From Labrys sp. KNU-23 (GTDB taxonomy: Bacteria > Pseudomonadota > Alphaproteobacteria > Rhizobiales > Labraceae): 64,000 nucleotides of DNA. The stretch spans positions 2,863,501-2,927,500 of the forward strand of contig NZ_CP043489.1 in assembly GCF_008330945.1 (NCBI RefSeq), read 5' to 3'. Made by a program: the position numbers and the translations under genes. Positions 16,648 to 24,134 of the stretch are shown here, in pieces (within the stretch, counting starts at the first letter, position 1; each line of letters starts with the position of its first letter). The notes under the pieces are model-generated. The model was not told the origin of the DNA and made no database searches. It saw nothing but the letters and a program-made list of their open reading frames with translations.

Positions 16648-17313
16648 GTGATGATGCGACCCAGCCCGACGTCTCGCCGCTTCGCTCCGGCGCTGTTGCT
16701 GCCTCTGGCGTTGCTCGTTTCATCACTGGCCCTGCCGGCGGGCGCACAGGAGAAGAAGCCGTCCACGCCTTTCCAGGGCTTCTCCTCCGACAATGACAAG
16801 CCGGTGAACATCAAGGCCGATCAGCTCGAAACCCATCAGGACGAACAGAAGGCGATCTTCACCGGCAATGTTGTGGCCACCCAGGGCGAGTCGACACTGA
16901 CCGCCGAGGAACTCACGGTCTTCTACGAGGCCGCATCCGCGCCGGACAAGCAGCCGGCTGCCGCCGGAACCAGCCCGACCCAACAGGCCGCGCCTCCGGC
17001 GTCGCTCCCGGCGGATGCTTCCTCGACCGCTGAAGCCGCCGATGCGACGCCTGCGCCTGCCGAGAACAAGGTCAAGCAGCTGGTGGCCAAGGGCAAGGTC
17101 GTGGTCACCGCCCCGGACCAGAAGGCGACGGGTGATGACGGCATCCTGGACATGGAGACCAACATCGCCACGCTGACGGGCCAGGAAGTAGTAATGACCC
17201 AGGGCTGCAACGTGCTGCGCGGCAAGAAGCTGGTGGTCAACACCCAGACCGGCCGCGCGACCGTTACCGGCGGCACCACCGGCCATTTCGTCTCGGGCGA
17301 TCAGAAGTGCTGA
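16648..17313 (+). CDS. LptA/OstA-like periplasmic LPS-transport protein (second copy)
   Basis: A 221-residue paralogue of the preceding LptA. It has a signal peptide (about 1-31, LALLVSSLALPAGAQ), then PFQGFSSDNDKPVNIKADQL, the shared AIFTGNVVATQGES block, a Pro/Ala/Thr-rich hinge (about 95-135), and VKQLVAKGKVVVTAPDQKATG. The hinge occurs at the same place as in copy 1 but has a different composition. Starts at GTG 16648, ATG 16651 and ATG 16654 are adjacent; GAGGGAAC precedes them. The gene lies 12 bp after copy 1, in the same operon. Confidence 0.88.
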   Translation: MMMRPSPTSRRFAPALLLPLALLVSSLALPAGAQEKKPSTPFQGFSSDNDKPVNIKADQLETHQDEQKAIFTGNVVATQGESTLTAEELTVFYEAASAPDKQPAAAGTSPTQQAAPPASLPADASSTAEAADATPAPAENKVKQLVAKGKVVVTAPDQKATGDDGILDMETNIATLTGQEVVMTQGCNVLRGKKLVVNTQTGRATVTGGTTGHFVSGDQKC

Positions 17314-17366
17314 TCCGAGGACATGCCCTGCTCGATCAGGACACTTTTCTCCAGTGAACGAGATAT

Positions 17367-17573
17367 TCACCGGCGTGCGGCAAAGCTGTCATTGGGCACC
17401 GGGATGCGGAACGCATGCCGGTTTTCGGTATGAACGGCGTAGTAATACCAGGCCTCGAAAATGCTGACGCATTCTCGGCTTGAACACCCGGGGATTTTCG
17501 ATGCCAAATCAAGGATTTGGCGAAAATCATCGGACGGAACCAAGGGGCACTGAAATGCCTCTTGATATAACAT
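17367..17573 (-). CDS. Possible small hypothetical protein, 68 residues
   Basis: A minus-strand frame in the lptA2-lptB gap predicting a compact protein. It begins MLYQEAFQCPLVPSDDF and contains an aromatic-rich segment, SIFEAWYYYAVHTENRHAF. Codon use is more AT-rich than that of the flanking genes. No family is recognised and the ribosome binding site is weak. The frame is open upstream into lptB, so it could be chance. It is listed because the amino acid composition looks protein-like and a 22-bp palindrome sits just upstream of its start. Confidence 0.3.
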   Translation of the reverse strand: MLYQEAFQCPLVPSDDFRQILDLASKIPGCSSRECVSIFEAWYYYAVHTENRHAFRIPVPNDSFAARR

Positions 17574-17579
17574 GAAAAC

Positions 17580-17601
17580 GCGGCATCGGGCCCGATGCCG
17601 C
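17580..17601. promoter_or_regulatory. 22-bp perfect palindrome upstream of lptB
   Basis: Two 11-nt arms, GCGGCATCGGG and CCCGATGCCGC, meet with no spacer. The element ends 20 bp before the chosen lptB ATG (17622) and spans an earlier in-frame ATG (17595). It could be an operator, or in RNA a very stable hairpin that ends lptA2 transcripts or limits lptB translation. Confidence 0.5.
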
Positions 17602-17621
17602 AGGAAGAGTGCGGGCCAGGC

Positions 17622-18404
17622 ATGAACGAGATGGTGCAATACGCGGCTGACGGCGATGAAGCAGGGCCGGCCGTCAGTGTCGAGGGCACGCTCTCGGTGG
17701 TGTCGATTGCCAAGACCTATGGCAAGCGCACGGTCGTGAGTGATGTCAGCCTGGAGGTCCGGCGCGGCGAGGCCGTTGGCCTGCTCGGTCCGAATGGCGC
17801 TGGCAAGACCACGGTCTTCTACATGATCACCGGCCTGGTGCCGCCTGATCATGGCCGCATCGAGCTCGATGGCCATGACGTGACGGGGCTGCCGATGTAT
17901 CGGCGCGCCCGGCTCGGCATCGGCTATCTGCCGCAGGAGGCCTCGATCTTCCGGGGCCTGAACGTCGAGGAGAATATCCGCGCCGTCCTCGAGATCGTCG
18001 AGCCGAACAAGGCCGAGCGCGAGCGTCAGCTCGACGAGCTGCTCGAGGAGTTCAAGATCGGCCGGCTGCGCAAGACCGCCTCGATCGCGCTCTCCGGCGG
18101 CGAACGCCGGCGCGTCGAAATCGCCCGCGCCCTGGCCGGCAAGCCGTCCTTCATGCTGCTGGACGAGCCTTTCGCCGGCATCGATCCGATCGCCGTGGGC
18201 GACATCCAGACCCTGGTGCGCCATCTGACCAATCGCGGTATCGGCGTGCTGATCACCGATCACAATGTGCGCGAGACGCTGGCCCTGATCGACCGGGCCT
18301 ACATCATCCATTCCGGCCATGTGCTGACCCAGGGCACCCCCCAGGAGATCATCGACAATCCCGAAGCCCGCCGGCTCTATCTGGGCAGCGAGTTCAGGAT
18401 GTGA
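17622..18404 (+). CDS. lptB: LPS export ABC transporter ATP-binding protein LptB
   Basis: A 260-residue ABC ATPase powering LPS extraction from the inner membrane with LptF and LptG, which are not in this window. Walker A (GLLGPNGAGKTTVFYMITGL), Q-loop (YLPQEASIFRGL), signature (ALSGGERRRVEIARAL), Walker B (FMLLDEPFAGIDPIAV) and H-loop (LITDHNVRETLALIDRAYII) are all intact. ATG 17622 is chosen because an earlier ATG at 17595 lies inside a perfect palindrome. It follows the lptC-lptA genes. In many rhizobia rpoN comes next, but here an inverted repeat and ABC permease genes follow. Confidence 0.95.
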   Translation: MNEMVQYAADGDEAGPAVSVEGTLSVVSIAKTYGKRTVVSDVSLEVRRGEAVGLLGPNGAGKTTVFYMITGLVPPDHGRIELDGHDVTGLPMYRRARLGIGYLPQEASIFRGLNVEENIRAVLEIVEPNKAERERQLDELLEEFKIGRLRKTASIALSGGERRRVEIARALAGKPSFMLLDEPFAGIDPIAVGDIQTLVRHLTNRGIGVLITDHNVRETLALIDRAYIIHSGHVLTQGTPQEIIDNPEARRLYLGSEFRM

Positions 18405-18417
18405 GGAGGCTGTGGAT

Positions 18418-18575
18418 CACCCCTCATCCCCCTGCCGGGACCTTCTCCCGCAAGGGGAGAAGGGGAGCAATGGTTTAAGGCCGTTCGACGTTGGGCAGCG
18501 CGAAGGCGATACGCAATCCGAACAAGGTGCCTTCTCCCCTTGCGGGAGAAGGTGGCGGCAGCCGGATGAGGGGTG
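18418..18575. repeat. Intergenic long inverted repeat (REP/RIME-like element)
   Basis: Two 46-nt arms (18418-18463 and 18530-18575) are almost perfect reverse complements, and each contains a smaller hairpin (CCTTCTCCC and GGGGAGAAGG around a short loop). The outer ends read CACCCCTCAT and ATGAGGGGTG. This matches the style of the palindromic intergenic repeats common in rhizobial chromosomes. It occupies most of the lptB-permease gap, and transcribed it would form a very stable stem. Confidence 0.8.
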
Positions 18576-18647
18576 TTCCGCGTCTCGCCAGGATTCCCAT
18601 CGTGCTGATTCTCCTCTAGGCTCGACAGGCCAACCCGGAACGCCGAT

Positions 18648-19721
18648 TTGCTCGCCTATGTCCTGCGGCGCCTTGCGCTGATCGTGCCGACCTTGTTCGG
18701 CATCATGCTGATCTCCTTTGCCATCATCCAGATCGTGCCCGGCGGTCCGGTGGAGCGTATGGTGTCGGTGCTGTCGGGCAATTCAGGCGGCGGCGGCGAT
18801 CTGGGCGGTCCCACACCCAGCTTCAATGCCGGCGCCTCGCAATATCGCGGCTCCCAGGGGCTCGATCCCGCCTTCATCGCCAGCCTGCGCAAGCAATATG
18901 GCTTCGACAAGCCGGTCTATGAGCAGTTCTGGCTGATGATCAAGAACTACGCCACCTTCAACTTCGGCCAGAGCTATTTCCGCGATACGCCGGTCACCAC
19001 GCTGATTGCCGAGAAATTGCCGGTCTCGATCTCGATCGGCTTGTGGGTGATGCTGCTCTCCTATGCGATCTCGATACCGCTGGGCATCCGCAAGGCGGTC
19101 AAGGACGGCTCCTTCTTCGACGGTTGGACCAGCGGGATCATCGTCATCGGCTATGCCATTCCCGGCTTCACCCTCGGCATCCTTCTGATCACTTTGTTCG
19201 CCGGCAGCGCCTTCTGGCAGATCTTTCCCAATGGCCGGCTGGTTTCCGACAATTGGAACGAATTACCGCTGTGGGGCAAGATCGCCGACTATGCCTGGCA
19301 CATGACGCTGCCGCTGATCGCCATGGGTGTGTCGGCCTTCGCCACGCTGACCATGATGACCAAGAACGCCTTCCTCGACGAGATCCGCAAGCAATATGTG
19401 CTGACGGCGCGCATGAAGGGATTGTCGCCGCGCCGGGTGCTCTACGGCCATGTCTTTCGCAATGCCATGCTGATCGTGATCGCGAGCTTTCCAGCCGCCT
19501 TCATCGCGGCTTTGTTCACCGGATCGCTGCTGATCGAGCAGACTTTCGAGCTCAACGGCCTGGGACGGCTCAATTATGAATCGGTCATCAACCGCGACTA
19601 TCCCGTGGTGCTGGCTTCCATCTATATCCTGGCACTGGTGGCCCTCGTCATCAATCTGGCCACCGATCTCATCTATATGTTCGTCGATCCGCGCATCGAC
19701 TTCGAAGCGCGTGAGGTTTGA
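18648..19721 (+). CDS. ABC transporter permease, YejB-type (peptide/microcin C family)
   Basis: A 357-residue binding-protein-dependent permease. An N-terminal helix (LRRLALIVPTLFGIMLISFA) is followed by the long periplasmic loop typical of YejB, then five further helices. The cytoplasmic EAA loop near residue 255 reads YVLTARMKGLSPRRVLYGHV. It would import peptides or similar solutes with a second permease, ATPase and binding protein. The start is TTG 18648, with CGGAA upstream. The next gene, 1 bp later, encodes the partner permease. No substrate-binding protein or ATPase gene is adjacent. Confidence 0.9.
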   Translation: MLAYVLRRLALIVPTLFGIMLISFAIIQIVPGGPVERMVSVLSGNSGGGGDLGGPTPSFNAGASQYRGSQGLDPAFIASLRKQYGFDKPVYEQFWLMIKNYATFNFGQSYFRDTPVTTLIAEKLPVSISIGLWVMLLSYAISIPLGIRKAVKDGSFFDGWTSGIIVIGYAIPGFTLGILLITLFAGSAFWQIFPNGRLVSDNWNELPLWGKIADYAWHMTLPLIAMGVSAFATLTMMTKNAFLDEIRKQYVLTARMKGLSPRRVLYGHVFRNAMLIVIASFPAAFIAALFTGSLLIEQTFELNGLGRLNYESVINRDYPVVLASIYILALVALVINLATDLIYMFVDPRIDFEAREV

Positions 19722-19722
19722 G

Positions 19723-20856
19723 ATGGAGGCCGCCATCCAAACCCGGCGGGGCTGGCTGAATCTGTCGCCTCTCAACCGCCGTCGCCTCAACAATTTCAAG
19801 GCCAATCGACGCGGCTACTGGTCGTTCTGGCTCTTTCTCGCCCTCTTCATCCTGTCGCTCTTCGCCGAGTTCATCGCCAACGAGAAACCGCTGCTGATCG
19901 TCGATCGCGGCCAGGTCTTTACGCCCGTCTTCGTCGATTATGACGAGACGGATCTTGGCGGAGACCTGCCGGGGCCGGCGAATTTCCGCGATCCCTATCT
20001 CACCAAGCTGCTGGCCGATCGGGGCGCCTTCGTGCTCTGGGCTACCATTCGCTATGGCCCGCAGACCATCAACAAGAATCCACCGGCCGGCGGCGTGCCC
20101 TCGCCCCCCACCTGGGCTCTGCGCGATGATCAGTGCCGCGATGCCGCCCAGACCGTGGGCGGGACGGGTTGCCGCGACATCGAGTGGAACTGGCTCGGCA
20201 CCGACGATACCGGCCGTGACGTGCTGGCGCGAATCATCTACGGCACCCGGATCTCCCTGCTCTTCGGCCTGATCCTCACCTTCTTTTCCTCGCTCATCGG
20301 CGTGACGGCCGGTGCGGTGCAGGGTTATTTCGGCGGCTGGGTCGACCTGATCTTCCAGCGTGCCATCGAGATCTGGACCAGCATTCCCTCGCTCTATCTG
20401 CTCATCATCATCTCGGCGGTGCTGGCGCCGGGCTTCTGGGTGCTGCTCGGCATCCTGCTCCTGTTTTCCTGGATGGCGCTGGTGGCGGTCGTCAGGGCCG
20501 AGTTCCTGCGCGCGCGCAATCTCGAATATGTCCGTGCCGCCAAGGCGCTGGGCCTGTCCGACACCACCATCATGGTCAAGCACCTCCTTCCGAACGCCAC
20601 GGTAGCGACGTTGACCATGCTGCCTTTCATCCTGTCTGGCGCGATCTCCACCTTGACGGCGCTGGATTATCTCGGCCTGGGCCTGCCGCCCGGCACGGCA
20701 TCGCTTGGCGAGTTGCTCAAGCAGGCCCAGGCCAGGCCCAATGCCTATTGGCTCACCATCTCCGGCTTCACGGTCACGGCATTGCTGCTGTCGCTGCTGA
20801 TCCTGGTGGGCGAAGCGGTGCGCGATGCCCTAGACCCGCGCAAGACCTTCGGCTGA
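19723..20856 (+). CDS. ABC transporter permease, YejE-type (peptide/microcin C family)
   Basis: A 377-residue permease with the YejE-type architecture: a cytoplasmic N-terminus (SPLNRRRLNNFKANRRGYWS), one helix, and a periplasmic domain of about 110 residues ending in WNWLGTDDTGRDVLARIIYG. Five helices and an EAA loop (YVRAAKALGLSDTTIMVKHL) follow. The start ATG 19723 lies 1 bp after the stop of the upstream permease gene. In other bacteria the ATPase YejF gene follows; here a tRNA gene comes next instead. Confidence 0.9.
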   Translation: MEAAIQTRRGWLNLSPLNRRRLNNFKANRRGYWSFWLFLALFILSLFAEFIANEKPLLIVDRGQVFTPVFVDYDETDLGGDLPGPANFRDPYLTKLLADRGAFVLWATIRYGPQTINKNPPAGGVPSPPTWALRDDQCRDAAQTVGGTGCRDIEWNWLGTDDTGRDVLARIIYGTRISLLFGLILTFFSSLIGVTAGAVQGYFGGWVDLIFQRAIEIWTSIPSLYLLIIISAVLAPGFWVLLGILLLFSWMALVAVVRAEFLRARNLEYVRAAKALGLSDTTIMVKHLLPNATVATLTMLPFILSGAISTLTALDYLGLGLPPGTASLGELLKQAQARPNAYWLTISGFTVTALLLSLLILVGEAVRDALDPRKTFG

Positions 20857-20932
20857 TCCAGACGGAAATCGCCAGAGGAAACGCTTGGGGCGATTGCAGG
20901 ATGCAGAACGATCGGCTAGAAGGACAAACGAC

Positions 20933-21009
20933 GCACCCATAGCTCAGCTGGATAGAGTGTTGCCCTCCGAAGGCAAAGGTCGTACGTTCGAATCGTACTG
21001 GGTGCGCCA
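20933..21009 (+). tRNA. tRNA-Arg (CCG anticodon)
   Basis: A 77-nt cloverleaf: acceptor GCACCCA/TGGGTGC, D arm GCTC...GAGT, anticodon stem TTGCC/GGCAA around loop CTCCGAA (anticodon CCG, reading CGG), T arm with GTTCGAATC, discriminator G and an encoded CCA. A T-rich stretch (TTTTCCCCTTTT) follows, suiting termination. Confidence 0.96.
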
Positions 21010-21178
21010 TTTTCCCCTTTTCGATCAATGATGTGAAGCCGCTCGAGACATTCCGGGCGGCTCTGTTTCGGCTGCAGGTAGCGCCCTCGGTTCGGTCCCG
21101 GCGGCAAGGGTTGCGTTGCAACGGCCGTCTCGCCCGGCCCATCGCCGTTTCCTGGTCCGGCTCGGCCTGCGCCTTGTC

Positions 21179-22393
21179 TCACGACCTAGACGAAGAACGA
21201 GCGGCCAACCGGTAGACCCGGCCGAGTGCCAGCGCGACGGCGATCGCGGCCACGGCGGCGGCGATGACCAGCAATCCTGCCGCTTGCCAGCCATAGGCAT
21301 CGATGAGCCCGCCCACGGCGATTGGTCCCGCGACCTGGCCGAGGCTGCTGCCTTGCATGGTGAGGCCGACCACGATGGGAGCGAGGGGCGCCACGGGTGC
21401 GACGATGGGGGCGGAGGACAGCAGTACTGCCGGAATCATGCCGCCGACTGCCGAGAACAGGATGCACAGCAGCAGCGTGGGGGCATCCGAAAAGATCTGC
21501 AGAAACACGCAAGGCGCCGCGATTCCCATCACCAGGCTCGCCCCTGCGATCAGGACCGTGCGGCCCGCCCCGCGCGACAGCAGGAAACCTGCCGCAAGAT
21601 TGCCGATGATGTTCGAAGCGCTGGCGAGGGCGCTCAATATGCCGGCAGTGCCAAAGCTCAGGCCCATGCGTTGCATCAGCAGCACCGGCAGGAAGCTGAA
21701 CAGGGCGAAAAACATCAGGCTGTAGAGAGCAAAGCATAGGGCAAGCAGCGCAGGGCCGCCGGTTGTCAGCACGGCAAGGACATCCTGGGCGAGGCGCTGC
21801 GCCGGCGGTGCGCTCCGGTGCTGTCCGTCCGGCACGGTGGCCAGTACCGCCAGGATGGCAAGGCCAGCGATGATCGCGCCGGACCACCAGATGGCGCGCC
21901 AGCCGCCGAAGAGCGGGCCGACGAGCATGGCGAGGGCCATGCCTGCCGGCATGAAGCAACTCCACAAGGCAAAGGCGAGATCGCGCCGTCCCGCCGGGCT
22001 GATCCGGTTCAGGATGGCGGGACCTGCCACCGTGATCAGCAGGAACCCAAGGCCTTCGATGATGCGCGAGGCGATCAGAGCGCCATAGTGCGAGGCGATG
22101 GCGCCGAGGCCGCTACCGACCACGATGGCGCACAGGCCGAGCAGTAATATGCGACGGTCGCCGAAACCGGTGATGATCGCACCTGCCGGAAGGCCGCCTG
22201 CCAGGCCGAGCATGGCGAAGATTCCGGCCAGCCAGCCGATGGCGCCCAAGCCAAGGCCGAGATCGGCCTGCAGCATGGGCGCTGCGATCAGTGCCTTGCC
22301 GACCTGCAGCGAGGCTGCGATGCCGCAGGCGACCACCACGGCTAGCGCCGGCCAGGCCGTGGTCGTGCGGGGCGGTGATATCGTCGTGGCCAT
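21179..22393 (-). CDS. MFS transporter (probable drug or metabolite exporter)
   Basis: A 404-residue major facilitator with 12 hydrophobic segments. The loop between helices 2 and 3 reads GAIITGFGDRRILLLG, a variant of the conserved GxLaDrxGrr motif. The second half has LLSRGAGRTVLI at the equivalent place. The substrate is not predictable. Its ATG overlaps the stop of wrbA (ATGA), so the two form an operon, divergent from a LysR regulator. Together they look like a small quinone or aromatic stress module. Confidence 0.85.
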   Translation of the reverse strand: MATTISPPRTTTAWPALAVVVACGIAASLQVGKALIAAPMLQADLGLGLGAIGWLAGIFAMLGLAGGLPAGAIITGFGDRRILLLGLCAIVVGSGLGAIASHYGALIASRIIEGLGFLLITVAGPAILNRISPAGRRDLAFALWSCFMPAGMALAMLVGPLFGGWRAIWWSGAIIAGLAILAVLATVPDGQHRSAPPAQRLAQDVLAVLTTGGPALLALCFALYSLMFFALFSFLPVLLMQRMGLSFGTAGILSALASASNIIGNLAAGFLLSRGAGRTVLIAGASLVMGIAAPCVFLQIFSDAPTLLLCILFSAVGGMIPAVLLSSAPIVAPVAPLAPIVVGLTMQGSSLGQVAGPIAVGGLIDAYGWQAAGLLVIAAAVAAIAVALALGRVYRLAARSSSRS

Positions 22394-23019
22394 CAGGCGG
22401 CCTCCTGGAGCCGTGCGGCTGCAAGAGCACGGGCGAGATCGGCGACGTGACGCCCTTGGAAGCGCGCGCCGTCGAGCTCGTTGGCGCTGGGGTCTCGATT
22501 GCCGCCGTGTCCGTCATCGGCCAGGGTGGAAGCGCCGTAGGGTGAGCCGCCGGTGACCTCGTCCATGCGGGACTGGCCCCGGAAGGTGTAGGGCAGGCCG
22601 GCAACGACCATGCCCAGATGCAGCAGCGCGACATGGGTGGACAGGATCGTGGCCTCCTGCCCGCCATGCTGGCTACCGGTGGAGGTGAAGACACTGCCGA
22701 CTCGCCCGACCAGCGCATTGCGCGCCCATAGCCCGCCGGCTTGATCGAGAAAGTTCTTCATTTGCGCGGCCATCATGCCGAAGCGGGTCGGCGTGCCGAA
22801 GATGATGGCGTCGTAATCGGCCAGCTCGGCGACCTCGGCAATCTCCGCGCGCTGATCCAGCTTGTAGCCGGCGCGGATAGCGACGGCATCCGGCACGATT
22901 TCCGGCACCCGTTTCACCACGGCCCGCGCGCCGGCCTCGCCTGCGCCTTCGGCGACGGCACGCGCCATGGCCTCGATATGGCCGTAGGAGGAATAATACA
23001 GAACCAGCACCGACGTCAT
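22393..23019 (-). CDS. wrbA: NAD(P)H:quinone oxidoreductase, WrbA type
   Basis: A 208-residue flavodoxin-like protein. The FMN phosphate loop is YYSSYGHIEAMA, and the family-specific segments IIFGTPTRFGMMAAQMKNFL, STGSQHGGQE, LPYTF and GGSPYGASTLA are present. It reduces quinones by two electrons, limiting redox cycling. The start is ATG 23019 with AGGAGTT upstream; an upstream in-frame start (23055) is rejected. It is the first gene of a minus-strand operon with an MFS transporter. Confidence 0.93.
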   Translation of the reverse strand: MTSVLVLYYSSYGHIEAMARAVAEGAGEAGARAVVKRVPEIVPDAVAIRAGYKLDQRAEIAEVAELADYDAIIFGTPTRFGMMAAQMKNFLDQAGGLWARNALVGRVGSVFTSTGSQHGGQEATILSTHVALLHLGMVVAGLPYTFRGQSRMDEVTGGSPYGASTLADDGHGGNRDPSANELDGARFQGRHVADLARALAAARLQEAA

Positions 23020-23070
23020 CGTGAACTCCTCGTCATTCCTGAATGAGGGGAGCATGGCATTTCCATTCTA

Positions 23071-23107
23071 TCGATCAGAGTGATATAATTGGCATCGAAC
23101 TGATCGA
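23071..23107. promoter_or_regulatory. Inverted repeat between wrbA and the divergent LysR gene
   Basis: TCGATCAG (23071-23078) and CTGATCGA (23100-23107) are perfect 8-bp complements with a 21-nt AT-rich spacer, midway between two divergent start codons. This is a likely binding region for the adjacent LysR protein, controlling both directions. Confidence 0.55.
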
Positions 23108-23118
23108 AAGAATTGATC

Positions 23119-24027
23119 ATGATTGACGCCCTTACGCTGGATCAACTGCGAACCTTCGTGGCGGTGGTCGACAGCGGCAGCTTCCGTTCGGGAGCCGCCA
23201 AATTGTCGCGCGTGCAGTCGGCGGTGAGCCATGCCATCGCCAATCTGGAGGCCCAACTCGGGCTGGCCCTGTTCGACCGGTCCGGTCATCGCCCGGTGCT
23301 GACCCTAGAAGGCAAGGCGCTGCTCGCCAATGCCCGCGACATCCTTCTGCGCGTCGACGCCATGCGTGCGCGCGCTCGCGGGTTGGGGGAAGGGGTGGAG
23401 CTCGAACTTTCCCTGGTGGTGGACACGCTGTTTCCGACCGCCTGGATCGGTGCGGCACTCAAGGCGATGCGGCGGGATTATCCGTCGGTCGCGATCAGAT
23501 TGGCCTTCGAACCGCTGGGAGGCCCGCTCGCGGCCCTGCTGGCTGGGCGCAGTACGTTGGCCGTGACCACCGGGGAAAGTTTTCGCGATCCGCGTGTGGC
23601 GCTGCAGGCCCTGGGTTCGATCGAGATCGTGGCGGTCGCGGCCGCGGAGCACGCGCTCGCGACACGAGCCGATGACCGGGCGATCGAAGTCGCCGAACTC
23701 GCGGATCATCTGCAGATCGTCCAGGTGGATCCGACCACCTTGTCGAAGGGGCGGGATTTCGGCGTGTTGTCGCCGCAGACCTGCCGGGTCGGCAGCCAGG
23801 ATACCAAACATGCCATGATCCTGGCCGGCCTCGGCTGGGGTAGGCTGCCCTTCTGGCAGGTGGACCGGGATCTACGGGAAGGCCGTCTTGTCCGGCTGCA
23901 TACGAAGGATCTGGGGCGCCATGCCCGGATCGGCACGGTAGCCTATCTCGCCCATCGCCTCGATGAACCGCTGGGGCCCGCCGCCCGCGCCTTCGGCCGG
24001 GCGATCGAACATATTACCGCAGCGTAG
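23119..24027 (+). CDS. LysR family transcriptional regulator
   Basis: A 302-residue LysR regulator. The DNA-binding region lies at residues 1-65 (ALTLDQLRTFVAVVDSGSF, then SRVQSAVSHAIANLEAQLGL) and the effector domain at about 90-300. ATG 23119 is used; a TTG two codons earlier is possible. It is divergent from wrbA-MFS and probably controls it. A quinone or redox-active ligand is a guess from context. Confidence 0.92.
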   Translation: MIDALTLDQLRTFVAVVDSGSFRSGAAKLSRVQSAVSHAIANLEAQLGLALFDRSGHRPVLTLEGKALLANARDILLRVDAMRARARGLGEGVELELSLVVDTLFPTAWIGAALKAMRRDYPSVAIRLAFEPLGGPLAALLAGRSTLAVTTGESFRDPRVALQALGSIEIVAVAAAEHALATRADDRAIEVAELADHLQIVQVDPTTLSKGRDFGVLSPQTCRVGSQDTKHAMILAGLGWGRLPFWQVDRDLREGRLVRLHTKDLGRHARIGTVAYLAHRLDEPLGPAARAFGRAIEHITAA

Positions 24028-24066
24028 CACTTACCGAAGAGGCGCCCTGTCAAATCAGCCGTATGT

Positions 24067-24096
24067 ACATATTCAAGGCAAGAATTATCAATATGT
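24067..24096. promoter_or_regulatory. AT-rich dyad upstream of kpsS
   Basis: ACATATT (24067-24073) and AATATGT (24090-24096) form a 7-bp inverted repeat with a 16-nt spacer in an unusually AT-rich 100-bp stretch. It lies 39 bp ahead of the kpsS start and is a promoter or operator candidate only. Confidence 0.35.
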
Positions 24097-24134
24097 GCAG
24101 CCTATTTTAGTTTAAATCAATTATCGGATCGCCG

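Noticed and set aside
20933..21009. tRNA-Arg as an integration site for a genomic island
   Set aside because: No integrase gene, and no repeat of the tRNA 3' end was noticed elsewhere in the window.
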